Positions 1 through 11,938 of a stretch of DNA of 64,000 bases are shown here, piece after piece. The notes under the pieces are model-generated. The model was not told where the DNA came from. It saw nothing but the letters and a program-made list of their open reading frames with translations, and searched no databases. Made by a program: the position numbers and the translations under genes. Where the stretch lies: assembly GCF_001685015.1 (NCBI RefSeq), contig NZ_MAYT01000028.1, positions 246,060 to 310,059 on the forward strand, read 5' to 3'. Numbering within the stretch: position 1 is the stretch's first letter; each line of letters starts with the position of its first letter. Source of the DNA: Pseudobacillus wudalianchiensis (lineage in GTDB: Bacteria; Bacillota; Bacilli; Bacillales; Domibacillaceae).

Positions 1-3000
1 CCATCGCGCGCAGGCTGTTTGCCTCTCGTTAATGTATTGATGACAAATTGAGCTTCACCAGAACGGATCGTATCAAGAATGTCCGGTCCTTTGGCACCAA
101 TTTTAGCCACTGTTTCTGCAGATACCCCAGCTTCTCTGAGATATTGGGCAGTGCCATGCGTAGCCAGTAGTTTGTAGCCGATGTTATTGAATCGTTTCGC
201 TAATGCTAATGCTTCCTCTTTGTCTTTATCCGCTACTGTCATTAAGACCGTTCCTTTTGTAGGAATCTTAATACCTGCTGCTACTAGTCCCTTGTACAAA
301 GCTTTTTCAACCGTCGTGTCTTTCCCCATAACCTCACCTGTTGATTTCATCTCAGGTCCAAGCGTCGTATCTACGCGGCGCAATTTGGCGAAGGAGAACA
401 CCGGTACTTTCACGAACACACCTTTCTCTTCTTTTACGAGGCCCGTTTCATAGCCCTGGCTTTGCAGTGAGTGTCCAAGGATCGCTTTCGTCGCAATGTT
501 CGCCATTGGGATGTTCGTAATTTTGCTAAGGAAAGGAACCGTACGGCTTGAACGCGGATTGACTTCCAGTACAAATACTTCTCCTCTAGAAACCACATAT
601 TGAATGTTTAACAAACCGACAATATTTAAGCCTTTTGCCAATCGGATCGTGTAGTCCACAATCGTTTCTTTTTGTTCTTTTGTCAATTGCTGCGGCGGGT
701 ATACTGCAATCGAGTCACCAGAGTGAACACCAGCCCGCTCGATATGTTCCATAATGCCTGGGATTACAACGTCTGCACCGTCAGAAATTGCGTCAACTTC
801 AATTTCCTGACCAGTTAAGTAGCGGTCGATCAGCACCGGATGTTCCGGATTGATTTTTACCGCGTTTTTCATGTAATGAAGCAATTCTGCTTCTTTGTAC
901 ACAATCTCCATAGCTCGGCCGCCGAGTACATAAGACGGGCGAACGAGAACCGGATAGCCGATCTCTTCAGCAATTTTCACAGCGGCTTCGACAGAGAAAG
1001 CTGTTTTTCCAAGCGGCTGTGGAATGTCTAGGGATTGAAGTGTTTGTTCAAATTTATCCCGATTTTCTGCCCGATCCAGGTCCTCAACCGTTGTGCCTAA
1101 AACTTTTACTCCGTGTTCTATTAATTTTTCTGCTAGATTAATCGCTGTTTGGCCGCCAAATTGGACAACAACGCCTTCTGGCTGTTCTAAATCAATGATG
1201 TGCATAACATCTTCAATCGTAAGCGGCTCAAAGTACAGCTTATCAGATATACTAAAGTCTGTTGATACTGTTTCCGGGTTATTATTGATAATGATCGCTT
1301 CATATCCGGCTTCTTTAATCGCCCAGACAGAATGAACCGTTGCATAGTCAAACTCAACCCCCTGACCGATACGGATCGGTCCAGAACCAAGTACAACTAC
1401 CTTTTTACGGTCCGTCACGATTGACTCGTTTTCCTCTTCATACGTTCCATAATAATATGGCGTTGCAGATTCGAACTCAGCCGCACATGTATCTACCATC
1501 TTATACACCGGGGTAATTTGATTTTCTTTACGCCAGTCATATACTTCTTTTTCTCTAACACCCCAAAGCCCTGCAATAGTAGAGTCGGCAAAGCCCATTT
1601 CTTTAGCTGTTTTTGCTGTTTCCGCATCAAATCGGTTGGCTGCTACTTCTTTCTCAAACTCAATAATATTAGAGAACTTCTTCAAGAAGAACAGATCGAT
1701 TTGGCACCATTCATGGATAGTTTCAATCGTCACACCACGGCGCAGCGCTTCACCGATATAGAAAAGTCGTTCATCTCCTGCTTTTCTAATCCGCTTTTCA
1801 ATCAAAGCATCGCTTACTTCCGTTGCATCTTCAAGCGCAAGGTGATACACACCGCTCTCAAGAGAACGAACAGCTTTTAAAATAGATTCTTCAAGCGTGC
1901 GGCCAATCGCCATAACTTCCCCTGTTGCTTTCATCTGTGTACCAAGTGTACGGTTCGCGGATTCAAACTTATCAAACGGCCATCTTGGAATTTTTGAAAC
2001 GATATAATCAAGTGCTGGTTCAAAACAAGCATACGTTTTTCCTGTGACTGGATTTTTCATTTCATCTAATGTTAAGCCGACAGCAATTTTAGCTGCAAGC
2101 TTAGCGATTGGATAGCCCGTCGCTTTTGAAGCAAGAGCAGATGAGCGGCTGACGCGCGGATTTACTTCAATAATGTAATATTGGAAGCTGTATGGATCAA
2201 GCGCAAGCTGTACGTTACATCCGCCTTCAATACCGAGCGCACGGATGATTTTCAAAGAAGCATTCCGCAGCATTTGGTATTCACGGTCGCTTAGCGTTTG
2301 GCTCGGCGCCACTACGATAGAATCACCTGTATGCACTCCTACCGGATCAATGTTTTCCATGTTACAAACAACAATCGCATTGTCGTTAGAGTCGCGCATT
2401 ACTTCATATTCAATTTCTTTAAAGCCAGCAATGCTTTTCTCTAGTAGACATTGTGTTACAGGGCTGTACTTAAGACCGCTCGTTACCGTCTCAATCAGTT
2501 CCTCTTCGTTTGTACAAATTCCGCCGCCTGTACCACCAAGCGTATAGGCCGGACGCACGATGACCGGATAGCCGATTTCTTCAACGAATGCATAAGCTTC
2601 TTCAAGTGTATGGATGATTTCACTTTCTGGTACCGGTTCATTTAATTCATTCATGAGCTGGCGGAACAAGTCGCGGTCTTCTGCCTGCTCGATCGCTGAC
2701 AATTCTGTTCCAAGCACTTTCACTCCATATTCTTCAAGCACACCTGCTTTTGCCAGTTCTACAGCCATATTCAAACCTGTTTGGCCGCCAAGCGTCGGTA
2801 AGACGGCGTCTGGACGCTCTTTTTGAATAATCCGGCTAACAAATTCTAGTGTGATCGGTTCGATGTAAACCGCATCGGCAATTTCAGTGTCTGTCATGAT
2901 CGTTGCCGGATTTGAGTTCACAAGAATCACACGGTAGCCCTCTTCTTTTAAAGCTAAGCAAGCTTGTGTTCCAGCATAATCAAACTCTGCGGCTTGGCCG

Positions 3001-3059
3001 ATGACAATTGGTCCTGATCCTATTACGAGTATGCTTTCAATATCTGTACGTTTAGGCAT
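1..3059 (-). CDS. carB: carbamoyl-phosphate synthase large subunit (3' end cut off)
   Basis: Synthesises carbamoyl phosphate from bicarbonate, ATP and the ammonia released by CarA; first step of pyrimidine synthesis (pyrAB in B. subtilis). The protein starts [20 protein letters not shown], the expected N-terminus with its ATP-grasp nucleotide-binding glycines, and the reading frame stays open to the window edge. About 1019 codons are present; the family is about 1065-1070, so only the C-terminal end of the allosteric domain is missing. The ATG lies inside the end of carA (8-bp overlap), implying translational coupling. Last gene of the pyr operon seen here; pyrK, pyrD, pyrF and pyrE would be expected beyond the edge. 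Confidence 0.97.
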   Translation of the reverse strand, partial: MPKRTDIESILVIGSGPIVIGQAAEFDYAGTQACLALKEEGYRVILVNSNPATIMTDTEIADAVYIEPITLEFVSRIIQKERPDAVLPTLGGQTGLNMAVELAKAGVLEEYGVKVLGTELSAIEQAEDRDLFRQLMNELNEPVPESEIIHTLEEAYAFVEEIGYPVIVRPAYTLGGTGGGICTNEEELIETVTSGLKYSPVTQCLLEKSIAGFKEIEYEVMRDSNDNAIVVCNMENIDPVGVHTGDSIVVAPSQTLSDREYQMLRNASLKIIRALGIEGGCNVQLALDPYSFQYYIIEVNPRVSRSSALASKATGYPIAKLAAKIAVGLTLDEMKNPVTGKTYACFEPALDYIVSKIPRWPFDKFESANRTLGTQMKATGEVMAIGRTLEESILKAVRSLESGVYHLALEDATEVSDALIEKRIRKAGDERLFYIGEALRRGVTIETIHEWCQIDLFFLKKFSNIIEFEKEVAANRFDAETAKTAKEMGFADSTIAGLWGVREKEVYDWRKENQITPVYKMVDTCAAEFESATPYYYGTYEEENESIVTDRKKVVVLGSGPIRIGQGVEFDYATVHSVWAIKEAGYEAIIINNNPETVSTDFSISDKLYFEPLTIEDVMHIIDLEQPEGVVVQFGGQTAINLAEKLIEHGVKVLGTTVEDLDRAENRDKFEQTLQSLDIPQPLGKTAFSVEAAVKIAEEIGYPVLVRPSYVLGGRAMEIVYKEAELLHYMKNAVKINPEHPVLIDRYLTGQEIEVDAISDGADVVIPGIMEHIERAGVHSGDSIAVYPPQQLTKEQKETIVDYTIRLAKGLNIVGLLNIQYVVSRGEVFVLEVNPRSSRTVPFLSKITNIPMANIATKAILGHSLQSQGYETGLVKEEKGVFVKVPVFSFAKLRRVDTTLGPEMKSTGEVMGKDTTVEKALYKGLVAAGIKIPTKGTVLMTVADKDKEEALALAKRFNNIGYKLLATHGTAQYLREAGVSAETVAKIGAKGPDILDTIRSGEAQFVINTLTRGKQPARD

Positions 3060-4143
3060 GTTGAAGCTCCTTCCCAGCATGTTCTTTCATCATGTTGATA
3101 AAGCGGTCAAATAAATGGTTATCATCTTCTGGTCCTGGCGATGCTTCTGGATGGTATTGAACTGTGAAGGCCGGATATGTTTTATGAGCAAGTCCTTCAA
3201 TCGTTCCATCGTTCAACGCAATGTGAGTGACCTTTAATTCTGTATTAGCAATCGTCTCTTCATCTACTGCGTAGCTGTGGTTTTGAGATGTAAGAGCTGT
3301 TTTTCCTGTAGCCAAGTCTTTCACCGGATGATTCGAACCACGGTGACCAAATTTTAATTTAAATGTGTTGGCGCCGGATGCTAGGGCGAACAACTGATGT
3401 CCAAGACAGATTCCGAAGATCGGCACTTGACCAATCAGCTTTCTTACTGTTTCAATAGCGTGCGGAACATCTTTCGGGTCCCCAGGTCCATTTGATAGCA
3501 TGATGCCATCTGGATTTAATTGCAGGATTTCCTCAGCTGTTGTATCGTGTGGAACTACAATCACATCGCAATCACGGTTGTTTAACTCGCGCAAGATGCC
3601 GTGCTTCATTCCAAAGTCCATTAGCACTACACGGTAGCCACGGCCTGGATTCGGGTATGCCGATTTCGTAGACACCTGATCAACCTGGTCTGTCGGCAAA
3701 ACGGCTGCCTGAAGACGGTGGACGACTTCTTCTGCCTTTTCTTCTACAGACACGATTGCGCCTTTTAACGTTCCGTATTGACGGATAATTCTCGTTAATT
3801 TTCTCGTATCAATACCGCATATAGCGGGGATTTGCTTCATTTTTAAATACTCATCAAGCGACATTTCGCTGCGGAAGTTGGATGGGAAATCAGCTGCTTC
3901 CTTAACGACTAATGCTTTTACAGCAGGGCGAATCGTTTCAAAATCGTCGCGGTTGATGCCGTAGTTTCCAACTAGCGGATACGTAAACGTGACAATTTGT
4001 CCACAGTAAGAGGGATCTGATAATATTTCTTGATAACCTGTCATTCCTGTCGTAAAGACAACTTCTCCAATAACGTCTTTGTCACTGCCAAAGCCCTTGC
4101 CAGTAAAGACTGTTCCATCTTCTAAAATCAGCTGTTTTTTCAT
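3052..4143 (-). CDS. carA: carbamoyl-phosphate synthase small subunit (glutamine amidotransferase)
   Basis: Hydrolyses glutamine and channels ammonia to CarB. The 363-residue protein has the small-subunit N-terminal domain ([19 protein letters not shown]) and a C-terminal class I glutamine amidotransferase domain, with the nucleophile in GICLGHQ near residue 245 and the His-Glu pair in [11 protein letters not shown] longer in-frame ORF reaches 4167, but the start at 4143 is preferred because it matches the family N-terminus and makes an ATGA overlap with the pyrC stop. Third structural gene of the operon (pyrAA in B. subtilis); overlaps carB by 8 bp. Confidence 0.97.
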   Translation of the reverse strand: MKKQLILEDGTVFTGKGFGSDKDVIGEVVFTTGMTGYQEILSDPSYCGQIVTFTYPLVGNYGINRDDFETIRPAVKALVVKEAADFPSNFRSEMSLDEYLKMKQIPAICGIDTRKLTRIIRQYGTLKGAIVSVEEKAEEVVHRLQAAVLPTDQVDQVSTKSAYPNPGRGYRVVLMDFGMKHGILRELNNRDCDVIVVPHDTTAEEILQLNPDGIMLSNGPGDPKDVPHAIETVRKLIGQVPIFGICLGHQLFALASGANTFKLKFGHRGSNHPVKDLATGKTALTSQNHSYAVDEETIANTELKVTHIALNDGTIEGLAHKTYPAFTVQYHPEASPGPEDDNHLFDRFINMMKEHAGKELQHA

Positions 4144-5426
4144 GCTTGCACCTTTCCTTCCTGCCATACGAGTTTACCTTCTGAGATGGTGGCTGTAGGC
4201 CAGCCGTTGCATTTCCAGCCCGCGAATGGGGTATTTTTTCCTTTTGAATAGAACTTTTCTGGATCAATTGCTTTTTCAGCTTGCAGGTCAATTAAAGCGA
4301 TGTCTGCAACTGCTCCCTCTTCAAGCTTTCCATAAGGCAGCCCGAAAGCCTGTGCTGGTTTGATCGTCATCCAATCTACGAGCTGCTTTAGCGTAATCAG
4401 CCCTTTCTGCACAAGGTGTGTGTATAAAAGCGGGAACGCTGTTTCCAGCCCAACGATGCCAAATGGAGCGCTCTTCATGCCAGCTGCTTTTTCTTCAGCT
4501 GTATGCGGGGCATGGTCGGTCGCAATAAAATCAATCGTTCCCTCCAGCAATCCTTCGATTAAAGCTTGCTGATCTTTCTTGCCACGCAACGGTGGATTCA
4601 TTTTAAAATTCGTATCGATTCCCGGAATGTCTTCGTCACAAAGCAGCAAATGATGCGGTGTTACTTCAGCTGTCACCCGAATACCGGCTTTTTTTGCATC
4701 TCTTACCGTTCTGACAGACCCCTCGGTACTAATATGACAAACATGATAATGACATCCTGCTGCTTCAGCAATTAGTACATCCCGAGCAATATGTACAGAT
4801 TCACAGATTGAGGGAATACCAGGGATATCGTGTTTCGCTGCAAATTCGCCGTCATGAACAGCTCCTCCATAAATCAACGAATTGTCTTCACAGTGAGCAA
4901 CAACTGCTGCATCAATCGCCGCTGCCTTTTTCATGGCTTCATACATCATTCCAGCCTGCTGAACACCGACCCCATCATCCGTGAAAGCGAATGCCCCTGT
5001 TTCTTTTAAACTCACAAAATCTGTTAATTCTTTTCCTGCTTCTCTAATGGTGATCGAAGCATATGGAAGCACGCGAACATGTGAGGTTTCTTCAATGCGG
5101 TTATTTAAGTTAGTCAAGTTCTCGACTGTATCTGGAACAGGACGAGTATTCGGCATAGCCGCAATCGTCGTAAAACCGCCGGCTGCGGCTGCCATCGTGC
5201 CTGTTTCAATTGTTTCTTTATGTTCACCGCCCGGTTCACGCAAATGAACATGCAGATCAATCAGGCCCGGTACGATCAGCTGTCCTTCTGCGTCTAGAAC
5301 ATGTTCGCCATTTTCAGCAAGGTTCTCCCCTATTTCTAAGATCTTTGTTCCTTCTACCCGTATATCCTGTTTTTTCAATTCACCGTTCTCAGCAAGAATA
5401 TTGCCATTTTTGATTAGCAAGTTCAT
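4140..5426 (-). CDS. pyrC: dihydroorotase
   Basis: Cyclises N-carbamoyl-L-aspartate to dihydroorotate, third step of UMP synthesis. The 428 residues form an amidohydrolase of the type I bacterial dihydroorotase class: the metal-binding [13 protein letters not shown] lies near residue 60, catalytic-site His residues follow in VAHCEDN and HVCHIST, and the Asp-His motif is TDHAPH near residue 310. The length is typical. The start overlaps the end of pyrB by 38 bp, and a GGGAG-type ribosome site precedes the ATG. Its stop shares an ATGA with carA. Confidence 0.97.
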   Translation of the reverse strand: MNLLIKNGNILAENGELKKQDIRVEGTKILEIGENLAENGEHVLDAEGQLIVPGLIDLHVHLREPGGEHKETIETGTMAAAAGGFTTIAAMPNTRPVPDTVENLTNLNNRIEETSHVRVLPYASITIREAGKELTDFVSLKETGAFAFTDDGVGVQQAGMMYEAMKKAAAIDAAVVAHCEDNSLIYGGAVHDGEFAAKHDIPGIPSICESVHIARDVLIAEAAGCHYHVCHISTEGSVRTVRDAKKAGIRVTAEVTPHHLLLCDEDIPGIDTNFKMNPPLRGKKDQQALIEGLLEGTIDFIATDHAPHTAEEKAAGMKSAPFGIVGLETAFPLLYTHLVQKGLITLKQLVDWMTIKPAQAFGLPYGKLEEGAVADIALIDLQAEKAIDPEKFYSKGKNTPFAGWKCNGWPTATISEGKLVWQEGKVQA

Positions 5427-6321
5427 TTGATAATCTCCCTTCCAGCACTTGTTTTAAAACAGCCATTCTAACAAATACGCCGTTCTCCATCTGTTTAAAA
5501 ATACGTGATCTTTCACACTCTACGAGGCAGTCTGCAATCTCCACATCGCGATTGACTGGAGCCGGGTGCATAATAATGCTGCCTGTCTTCATACGTCTTT
5601 CTCTTTCCACTGTTAAGCCATATTTTGCATGGTATTCTTCTTTTGTCATAGCGGACTTGCCATCATGGCGTTCATGTTGAATTCTGAGCAGCATTAAAAC
5701 GTCTACTTCTTCAACAAGATGATCTAAATCCATATAATCACCGGCTGCTACATAATCATCAGCAAACCATTCAGGCGGTCCAGAGAAGTGAACTTCTGCG
5801 CCAAGCTTGCGAAGGGCTTCTGCATTTGAACGAGCTACCCGGCTATGGCGAATGTCGCCGACGATTCCTATTTTTACTCCTTCAAATCGGCCAAATTCCT
5901 GCTGAATTGTGAACAGATCGAGTAAGCACTGTGTAGGGTGCTGTCCGCAGCCGTCCCCTGCGTTAATCACAGGAATATTTACTTTATCGATAAGCTGCTC
6001 GTAATATTGGTCTTCTTCGTGCCGAATGACAACTGCATTGACTCCGATTGACTCAAGCGTACGGACAGTGTCATATAGTGTTTCTCCCTTTAACACACTA
6101 GAGCTGCCTGCTTCAAACGGGATGATGTCGAGGCCCAATTTTCTCTCCGCTACTTCAAAGCTCGTCTTCGTGCGTGTGCTAGCTTCAAAAAACAAATTAG
6201 CGACAAATGTTTGTTTGCCAGCATGCCAAATTTCACCTTGAGAGAAGTTCTTTGCCTGCATTAATATTAACAGAATTTCATCTTTATTCATATCCTTAAT
6301 TGAAACTAAATTTTGCATCAT
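5389..6321 (-). CDS. pyrB: aspartate carbamoyltransferase catalytic subunit
   Basis: Condenses carbamoyl phosphate with aspartate. The 310 residues carry the carbamoyl-phosphate loop [12 protein letters not shown] near residue 52 and the domain-2 [11 protein letters not shown] and MHPAPVNRD motifs. The ORF is open further upstream (to 6426), but that stretch runs through the attenuator hairpin. The start is taken at the ATG ATG pair at 6321/6318, which follows GGAGG by 10 and 13 nt; the exact one of the two is uncertain. No pyrI regulatory subunit is seen, as usual in Bacillus. Preceded by a PyrR-type attenuator. Confidence 0.96.
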   Translation of the reverse strand: MMQNLVSIKDMNKDEILLILMQAKNFSQGEIWHAGKQTFVANLFFEASTRTKTSFEVAERKLGLDIIPFEAGSSSVLKGETLYDTVRTLESIGVNAVVIRHEEDQYYEQLIDKVNIPVINAGDGCGQHPTQCLLDLFTIQQEFGRFEGVKIGIVGDIRHSRVARSNAEALRKLGAEVHFSGPPEWFADDYVAAGDYMDLDHLVEEVDVLMLLRIQHERHDGKSAMTKEEYHAKYGLTVERERRMKTGSIIMHPAPVNRDVEIADCLVECERSRIFKQMENGVFVRMAVLKQVLEGRLSNELANQKWQYSC

Positions 6322-6345
6322 TGTTTTCCCGCCTCCATTTTTCAT

Positions 6346-6374
6346 AAAAAAAACACCCGTTTTCAAGGGTGTTT
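6346..6374 (-). terminator. attenuator terminator in front of pyrB
   Basis: On the minus strand AAACACCC, an 8-nt loop and GGGTGTTT are followed by a U-run, about 25 nt before pyrB. An upstream AAGGGTGT (around 6425-6432) is complementary to the 5' arm plus its flank (ACACCCTT), so it can act as the antiterminator strand. This is the architecture of Bacillus pyr attenuators. Confidence 0.9.
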
Positions 6375-6423
6375 GGCCATTAGACAATGTTTTGACGGCA
6401 ATGCCATGCAGAAAATTGTCCCA

Positions 6424-6462
6424 CACCCTTAAATGCCTCTCTGGACATTTTTAAAAGGTTCC
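6424..6462 (-). promoter_or_regulatory. PyrR-binding anti-antiterminator of the pyrB attenuator
   Basis: The RNA-sense sequence ATGTCCAGAGAGGCAT (6433-6448) matches the PyrR recognition loop (core UCCNGNGAGG). It is flanked by complementary CCTTTTAAA and TTTAAGG arms that close the stem. The 3' arm contains the AAGGG that otherwise forms the antiterminator, so PyrR-UMP binding should favour the terminator. The family mechanism is established; the assignment here is from sequence. Confidence 0.88.
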
Positions 6463-6530
6463 TATGAAGTTGTGCATGTTTATAAGTTTTTCTTGTATGA
6501 TTTATACATTTAAAGGTTAGTTTTTTCTCT

Positions 6531-6553
6531 TTGCCTGTCTCTCTGGACAGCGA
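6531..6553 (-). promoter_or_regulatory. second PyrR-binding loop, without its own terminator
   Basis: RNA-sense GCTGTCCAGAGAGACAGGC forms a CTGTC/GACAG-closed loop with the PyrR core TCCAGAGAG, just after the pyrR stop. No terminator hairpin with a U-run was found between it and the next loop at 6433-6448. In B. subtilis one attenuator lies in the pyrR-pyrP gap and another in the pyrP-pyrB gap; finding two loops in one gap suggests pyrP was deleted between them. Confidence 0.7.
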
Positions 6554-6569
6554 TTAAAGAGTTCGCCTA

Positions 6570-7115
<546 letters not shown>

Positions 7116-7129
7116 TCATGATCTTAGTG

Positions 7130-7266
7130 ATAAAAAAATCCTCCCGCCGTGTAGACGAGAGGACAGATATACTTGAGCACACGGAGGGTATAAGAACACT
7201 CTCCCAGTGCATTCATCCGCTACCTTCCCAGCCTCACGGGACTGTGTTTAAAGGTCTTATTCAACT
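7130..7266 (-). promoter_or_regulatory. pyrR leader attenuator (PyrR loop plus terminator)
   Basis: The roughly 160-nt leader contains CAGTCCCGTGAGGCTG at 7229-7244, a close match to the PyrR loop consensus AGUCCNGNGAGGCU. Downstream, CCTCCGTGT (7179-7188 region) can pair with the ACACGG and GGAGG segments at 7139-7152, followed by a run of seven U residues (7132-7138), forming the terminator just before pyrR. Confidence 0.85.
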
Positions 7267-7272
7267 GTTATA

Positions 7273-7301
7273 AGCTTACTGCTTCTTTCGATGATTGTCA
7301 A
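7273..7301 (-). promoter_or_regulatory. sigma-A promoter of the pyr operon
   Basis: The -35 TTGACA (complement of 7296-7301) and -10 TAAGCT (complement of 7273-7278) are spaced by 17 bp. The -35 overlaps the last codons of rluD. Predicted start near 7266, giving a leader that contains the whole PyrR attenuator. Confidence 0.75.
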
Positions 7302-8209
7302 TTGTTTTTCGACAATAATTCTAAAAGCCGTTCAAATTCTTCAGGCAGCGGAGCTTCAAATTCCATGTACTCGCCAGTACGTGGGTGAATGAAACCGAGC
7401 ACACCGGCATGCAGTGCCTGACCATCAATATCGAGCGTCTTCTTTGGACCGTATTTTGGATCACCAGCAAGCGGATAGCCGATATATTTCATATGCACCC
7501 TAATTTGATGGGTACGCCCTGTTTCAAGAACGCATTCGACGAATGTAAAATCTTTAAAGCGCTCGATAACGTGAAAATGAGTCACAGCATGTTTACCGCC
7601 ATTGACCACTGCCATGCTTTGTCTGTCTTTTGTGTCACGGCCAATTGGGGCATCAATCGTGCCATCATCATGCGGGATCACACCATGAACAATGGCTTTA
7701 TATTTGCGTGTAACCGTTTTGTCTACAAGCTGTTGAACAAGCTTTTCATGAGCCATATCATTTTTCGCAACCATTAATAGCCCCGATGTATCTTTATCAA
7801 TTCGGTGAACGATGCCTGGACGCATCACCCCGTTGATCCCTGATAAATCCTTACAATGAGCCATAAGGCCATTAACAAGCGTACCAGAAAGATGTCCTGG
7901 GGCAGGGTGGACAACCATTCCACGCGGCTTATTCACAACGAGAACATCTTGATCCTCATAATAAATATCGAGGTCTAAATCTTCAGCTTCAATATCAAGA
8001 GGCTCAGGGTCAGGGATATCAATTATGAGTTCATCACCTGGCAAGCACTTGTAATTGGACTTAACCGGTTTGTCATTTACCTTTACTAATCCTGCCTTGA
8101 TCCAATCTTGTACTTGTGTACGGGACCATTCTTCATTTATTCCTGCCGCTACTTTATCTATTCTAACGTTCTCTTCTTCTTCGCGGACGATATACTCTAT
8201 CCTATCCAT
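7298..8209 (-). CDS. RluD-family 23S rRNA pseudouridine synthase
   Basis: Converts uridines in 23S rRNA to pseudouridine. An N-terminal S4 RNA-binding domain (residues about 13-75, [19 protein letters not shown]) precedes the RluA/RluD catalytic domain with the catalytic aspartate in [15 protein letters not shown] near residue 140. The 303 residues match B. subtilis YlyB, which sits at the same place between lspA and pyrR. The start overlaps the lspA stop by 8 bp, so the two are probably co-translated. Target uridines cannot be read from sequence. Confidence 0.93.
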   Translation of the reverse strand: MDRIEYIVREEEENVRIDKVAAGINEEWSRTQVQDWIKAGLVKVNDKPVKSNYKCLPGDELIIDIPDPEPLDIEAEDLDLDIYYEDQDVLVVNKPRGMVVHPAPGHLSGTLVNGLMAHCKDLSGINGVMRPGIVHRIDKDTSGLLMVAKNDMAHEKLVQQLVDKTVTRKYKAIVHGVIPHDDGTIDAPIGRDTKDRQSMAVVNGGKHAVTHFHVIERFKDFTFVECVLETGRTHQIRVHMKYIGYPLAGDPKYGPKKTLDIDGQALHAGVLGFIHPRTGEYMEFEAPLPEEFERLLELLSKNN

Positions 8210-8669
8210 TCAATTTCCTCTTTTCTTTCCTGTCTTCAATAAGTATTGCCAGTATTAATAAAATAACCCCAAACGTCAGAGAAGCATCTGCAATATTAAA
8301 TATTGGGAAATCGTAACCAAAAATATACGTATCAAAAAAATCAACGACCTCTTTGCGGAAAATACGGTCGATAAAGTTTCCGATTGCTCCGCCAAGCAGA
8401 AATGCAAGAGCACTCTTCATGAGCGGCTTGTTTTTTGCTTCTGTCTGCATATAATAAACAATTCCGATCACTACAGCAACTGTAATAATATAAAACAACC
8501 AAAATTGCCCTTCAAGCATGCCCCAAGCAGCTCCCCGGTTGCGATGAGAAGTAATATAAAAGAAATCCTTAATGACTTCTACGCTTTCTCCCAGGTCCAT
8601 GCTTTTCACGACCAGCCACTTTGTCCACTGGTCAAGTAAAACGACTAACAGTGCCAGCAAATAGTACAA
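8202..8669 (-). CDS. lspA: lipoprotein signal peptidase (signal peptidase II)
   Basis: Membrane aspartic protease that cleaves signal peptides from diacylglyceryl prolipoproteins. Four hydrophobic segments; the catalytic aspartates are in GNFIDRIF and FNIADASLT, and the N-terminal DQWTKWLVV is conserved. An upstream ATG at 8705 gives 167 residues but has a poor ribosome site. A TTG at 8669 follows GGAGG by 8 nt, gives 155 residues and aligns with the usual [13 protein letters not shown] start, so TTG is chosen. It should serve the many lipoproteins in this window (CtaC, two ylb-region lipoproteins). Confidence 0.93.
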   Translation of the reverse strand: MYYLLALLVVLLDQWTKWLVVKSMDLGESVEVIKDFFYITSHRNRGAAWGMLEGQFWLFYIITVAVVIGIVYYMQTEAKNKPLMKSALAFLLGGAIGNFIDRIFRKEVVDFFDTYIFGYDFPIFNIADASLTFGVILLILAILIEDRKEKRKLNG

Positions 8670-8707
8670 AAAAACTCCTCCATTCTTGCCTGTCTTTTCT
8701 GCCATTA

Positions 8708-8790
8708 AAAAAGCTGTCCTGCAAGCAGCAGACGTTTCCGATAATTATCCACACGGCATAATTTATCAGAACGGACACTTGCAGGACAAC
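8708..8790 (-). terminator. long hairpin with U-run between ileS and lspA
   Basis: GTCCTGCAAG (minus; 8778-8787) pairs with CTTGCAGGAC (8716-8725). Inside are a second partly complementary pair (GTCCGTTCTGATAAATTAT against ATAATTATCGGAAACGTC) and a short loop; AGCTTTTTT follows. It looks like a large terminator after ileS and lies right before lspA, so it may attenuate rather than fully stop transcription. Confidence 0.65.
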
Positions 8791-8798
8791 CTCCACTT

Positions 8799-8819
8799 AA
8801 ACTGGCATGAGCACCAGCT
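8799..8819 (-). terminator. short hairpin just after ileS
   Basis: AAGCTGG and CCAGTT arms around an 8-nt loop, 15 nt after the ileS stop. No real U-run follows, so it may be an RNA-stability hairpin in front of the larger hairpin at 8708-8790. Confidence 0.35.
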
Positions 8820-8833
8820 TTTCTTTATCTATC

Positions 8834-11605
8834 TTACTGTACATCAGCGTAGTGCTCTGAAACAACTTCGGCACAACGCGGGCAAAGTGTCGGATGATTT
8901 GAATCTGCTCCCACTTCAGCAGAAACAACCCAACACCGTTCACATGTTTCCCCTTCTGCCTTTTCGACTACAACAGCTACATGATCAAATTGTAAAGCAT
9001 GAGCAGGAGCTTCTGTTTTTGCTCCGCCCCGCTCGAATCCTGACACGATTAATAACTGTTTCATATCTTCTTGGATAGAGTCTAATAGCGCGCTTGCTTC
9101 TTCATCAGTGTACACTGTTACTTTCGCTGTTAATGACTTTCCGATTACTTTCTCATTCCGGGCTTCTTCGAGAGCTTTTAAAATATCGTCACGAAGCTTC
9201 ATAAACTTCGTCCACTTATCGACCAGCTCAGTTGCTCCAGATAGTTCCTTACACTCTGGCATATCTGTTAATTGGACACTCTCTTCCGAAACACCCGGTA
9301 CATAAGCCCAAACTTCATCGGCTGTATGCGATAAAATTGGTGATAAAAGCTTTGTTAAAGAAAGCAGTGTTTCATACAAGACGGTTTGAATCGCACGGCG
9401 ATCTTGATGATTTTCTGGTTCGATATATAAAATATCTTTTGCAAAATCAAGATAGAACGCGCTTAAGTCCACTGTGCAGAAGTTATTAACCGCATGATAG
9501 ATAGCGGCAAATTCATAGTTCTCATAATGATAATGAACTTCTTTAATAAGATTATTCAACTTAACGAGCATAAATTGGTCGACTTCACGCAAATTTTCGT
9601 AAGCAACCGTATCACGGCTCGGTTCAAAATCAGCTAAATTACCGAGCAAGAAACGGAACGTATTACGGATTTTACGATAAACTTCAGCTACTTGTTTTAA
9701 GATCGCATCCGATACACGAACATCCGCCTGGAAGTCTACAGAAGCTACCCATAGACGTAAAATGTCAGCACCGAGCTGCTTCATAACCTTAGAAGGGACT
9801 ACAACGTTTCCGAGTGATTTACTCATTTTCCGACCCTCGCCATCAAGGGCAAAGCCGTGGCTTAATACTCCCTTATAAGGAGCCTTTCCAGTAATCGCCA
9901 CTCCTGTCGTTAAAGACGAGTTAAACCAGCCGCGATATTGGTCAGATCCTTCTAAATAGAGATCAGCCGGCCGCTGTAAGTCTTCGCGTTCCTCCAAAAC
10001 AGCTTGATGGGAAGAACCAGAATCAAACCATACATCCATAATATCGGTCTCTTTTGTAAAATGACCATTTGGACTGCCCGGATGCGTAAAGCCTTCCGGA
10101 AGCAGCTCCTTCGCTTCTCTTTCAAACCAGATATTTGAGCCGTGTTCACGGAACAATTCTGATACGTGTGCGATCGTTTCATCCGTAATGATCGGTTCGT
10201 TGTTTTCCGCATAAAAAACAGGAATCGGTACACCCCAAACGCGCTGACGAGAGATACACCAGTCTCCACGGTCACGTACCATATTGAATAGGCGTGTTTC
10301 GCCCCATGCCGGTACCCACTTTGTTTCTTTTACCGCTTCAAGCAGTTCGTTACGGAATTTATCAATAGAGGCAAACCATTGCGCCGTTGCCCGGAAAATA
10401 ACTGGTTTCTTTGTCCGCCAGTCGTGCGGATAAGAATGCGTGAAGAATTCTAGCTTTAATAGTGCGCCTGCTTCTTCTAATTTCTCTGTAATTGGCTTGT
10501 TTGCTTCATCATAGAACAAACCTTCAAAGCCAGGTGCTTCCTCTGTCATGACGCCGCGATCATTCACTGGACAAAGAACATCCAATCCATATTTTTTCCC
10601 AATGATAAAGTCATCTTCCCCATGTCCAGGTGCTGTATGGACACAGCCTGTTCCGGCATCTGTCGTCACATGCTCGCCAAGCATAACGAGTGAATCTCTT
10701 CCGTATAAAGGATGCTTCGCAAGAATATGCTCCAACTCTGCCCCTTTAACTGTTTTCACCACTTGAGGAGATTCCCAGCCCACTTTAGCGGCTACTTCTT
10801 CCACTAACTCTTCTACAATTACATATTTTTCTCCGTTTGCTTCCATAACGGCGTACGTTAAGTCAGGGTGAACAGAAATTCCAAGGTTAGCCGGAATCGT
10901 CCAAGGAGTCGTTGTCCAAATGACAATTTTTGTTCCTTCGTCTAATACGCCTTTTCCATCCTTTACATCGAAAGCAACGTAAATAGAAGGAGAACGCTTG
11001 TCTTTATATTCGATTTCAGCTTCAGCAAGAGCCGACTCACTGGATGGAGACCAATACACAGGTCGTAACCCTTTATAAATATAGCCTTTTTTCGCCATCT
11101 CGCCGAACACTTTAATTTGCTGAGCTTCATATTCCGGCTTTAATGTAATATACGGATTATCCCAATCACCGCGTACACCTAAATGCTTAAATTGTTCTTT
11201 CTGGTTTGCGATTTGTTCGTAGGCATACTCTTCACACAGCTTGCGGAATTCAGCAATCGTCATTTCCTTCCGTTTGACGCCTTTGTTTGTCAGCGCCTGC
11301 TCAATTGGCAGCCCATGTGTGTCCCAACCAGGTACATATGGCGCATGAAAGCCGCTCATTGATTTATAACGGACGATAAAATCCTTTAAAATTTTATTGA
11401 GCGCATGTCCCATATGAATGTCACCATTCGCATAAGGAGGGCCATCATGAAGGACGAACATTGGCCGTCCTTTTGTCCGCTCCTGAACTCGCTCATAAAT
11501 TTTCATTTCTTCCCATTTTTCCTGCATAGCCGGTTCACGCTTCGGCAAATTGCCGCGCATTGGAAATTCTGTTTTCGGCATTAATAATGTGTCTTTATAT
11601 TCCAT
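8834..11605 (-). CDS. ileS: isoleucyl-tRNA synthetase
   Basis: Charges tRNA-Ile. The 923 residues contain the class I HIGH-like motif ([15 protein letters not shown] near residue 60), the CP1 editing domain, the KMSKS motif ([10 protein letters not shown] near residue 597), the anticodon-binding domain and a C-terminal zinc finger with CERCW and CPRC. The length and C-terminal zinc domain fit the bacterial IleS1 type. A GGAGG ribosome site precedes the ATG. Regulation is by the T-box leader with an AUC specifier immediately upstream. Confidence 0.98.
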   Translation of the reverse strand: MEYKDTLLMPKTEFPMRGNLPKREPAMQEKWEEMKIYERVQERTKGRPMFVLHDGPPYANGDIHMGHALNKILKDFIVRYKSMSGFHAPYVPGWDTHGLPIEQALTNKGVKRKEMTIAEFRKLCEEYAYEQIANQKEQFKHLGVRGDWDNPYITLKPEYEAQQIKVFGEMAKKGYIYKGLRPVYWSPSSESALAEAEIEYKDKRSPSIYVAFDVKDGKGVLDEGTKIVIWTTTPWTIPANLGISVHPDLTYAVMEANGEKYVIVEELVEEVAAKVGWESPQVVKTVKGAELEHILAKHPLYGRDSLVMLGEHVTTDAGTGCVHTAPGHGEDDFIIGKKYGLDVLCPVNDRGVMTEEAPGFEGLFYDEANKPITEKLEEAGALLKLEFFTHSYPHDWRTKKPVIFRATAQWFASIDKFRNELLEAVKETKWVPAWGETRLFNMVRDRGDWCISRQRVWGVPIPVFYAENNEPIITDETIAHVSELFREHGSNIWFEREAKELLPEGFTHPGSPNGHFTKETDIMDVWFDSGSSHQAVLEEREDLQRPADLYLEGSDQYRGWFNSSLTTGVAITGKAPYKGVLSHGFALDGEGRKMSKSLGNVVVPSKVMKQLGADILRLWVASVDFQADVRVSDAILKQVAEVYRKIRNTFRFLLGNLADFEPSRDTVAYENLREVDQFMLVKLNNLIKEVHYHYENYEFAAIYHAVNNFCTVDLSAFYLDFAKDILYIEPENHQDRRAIQTVLYETLLSLTKLLSPILSHTADEVWAYVPGVSEESVQLTDMPECKELSGATELVDKWTKFMKLRDDILKALEEARNEKVIGKSLTAKVTVYTDEEASALLDSIQEDMKQLLIVSGFERGGAKTEAPAHALQFDHVAVVVEKAEGETCERCWVVSAEVGADSNHPTLCPRCAEVVSEHYADVQ

Positions 11606-11641
11606 TAGTAGATCCTCCTTTTTTACAATTACAGCTTCAAC

Positions 11642-11890
11642 AAAAAAAACCTTCTCATCCCTAAAAAAGGGACGAGAAGGTTTCCCGCGGTGCCACCCTG
11701 CTTAACACAAAAATGTGTTCACTCAAGCATTCGTATCGTGAATGACTCGCTCTTCCCTACTTGAATATCGTTCGGAAAGAGCGCTCCAGGGTGATATTCC
11801 ATTTTTCGCCTTTACCGGGCTCGCACCGTTCCCCGACTCGCTTAAAAAACTAAAAAATGTACTGTCCCTATCATCGCGTGTGTCTTATTC
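11642..11890 (-). promoter_or_regulatory. T-box riboswitch, isoleucine specifier
   Basis: Contains the T-box core AGGGTGGNACCGCGGG (complement of 11684-11699), followed by a terminator with AACCTTCTCGTCCC and GGGATGAGAAGGTT arms and a long U-run (11642-11682). Upstream, the specifier-loop-like GGAATATCACC (11790-11800) carries ATC, an isoleucine codon, matching ileS downstream. Uncharged tRNA-Ile would stabilise the antiterminator and let ileS be transcribed. Confidence 0.95.
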
Positions 11891-11907
11891 GCTTTTCTAA
11901 TGTTTCA

Positions 11908-11936
11908 ATTATAAAAATTGTTCAGCAGTTCGTCAA
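11908..11936 (-). promoter_or_regulatory. sigma-A promoter of ileS
   Basis: The -35 TTGACG (complement of 11931-11936), 17-bp spacer and -10 TATAAT (complement of 11908-11913) lie directly behind divIVA and in front of the T-box leader. Confidence 0.88.
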
Positions 11937-11938
11937 GC

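Noticed and set aside
4140..4291. Small minus-strand ORF and longer carA frame near the pyrC-carA joint
   Set aside because: Shadow of pyrC; the ATGA overlap at 4143 and family N-terminus settle the carA start.
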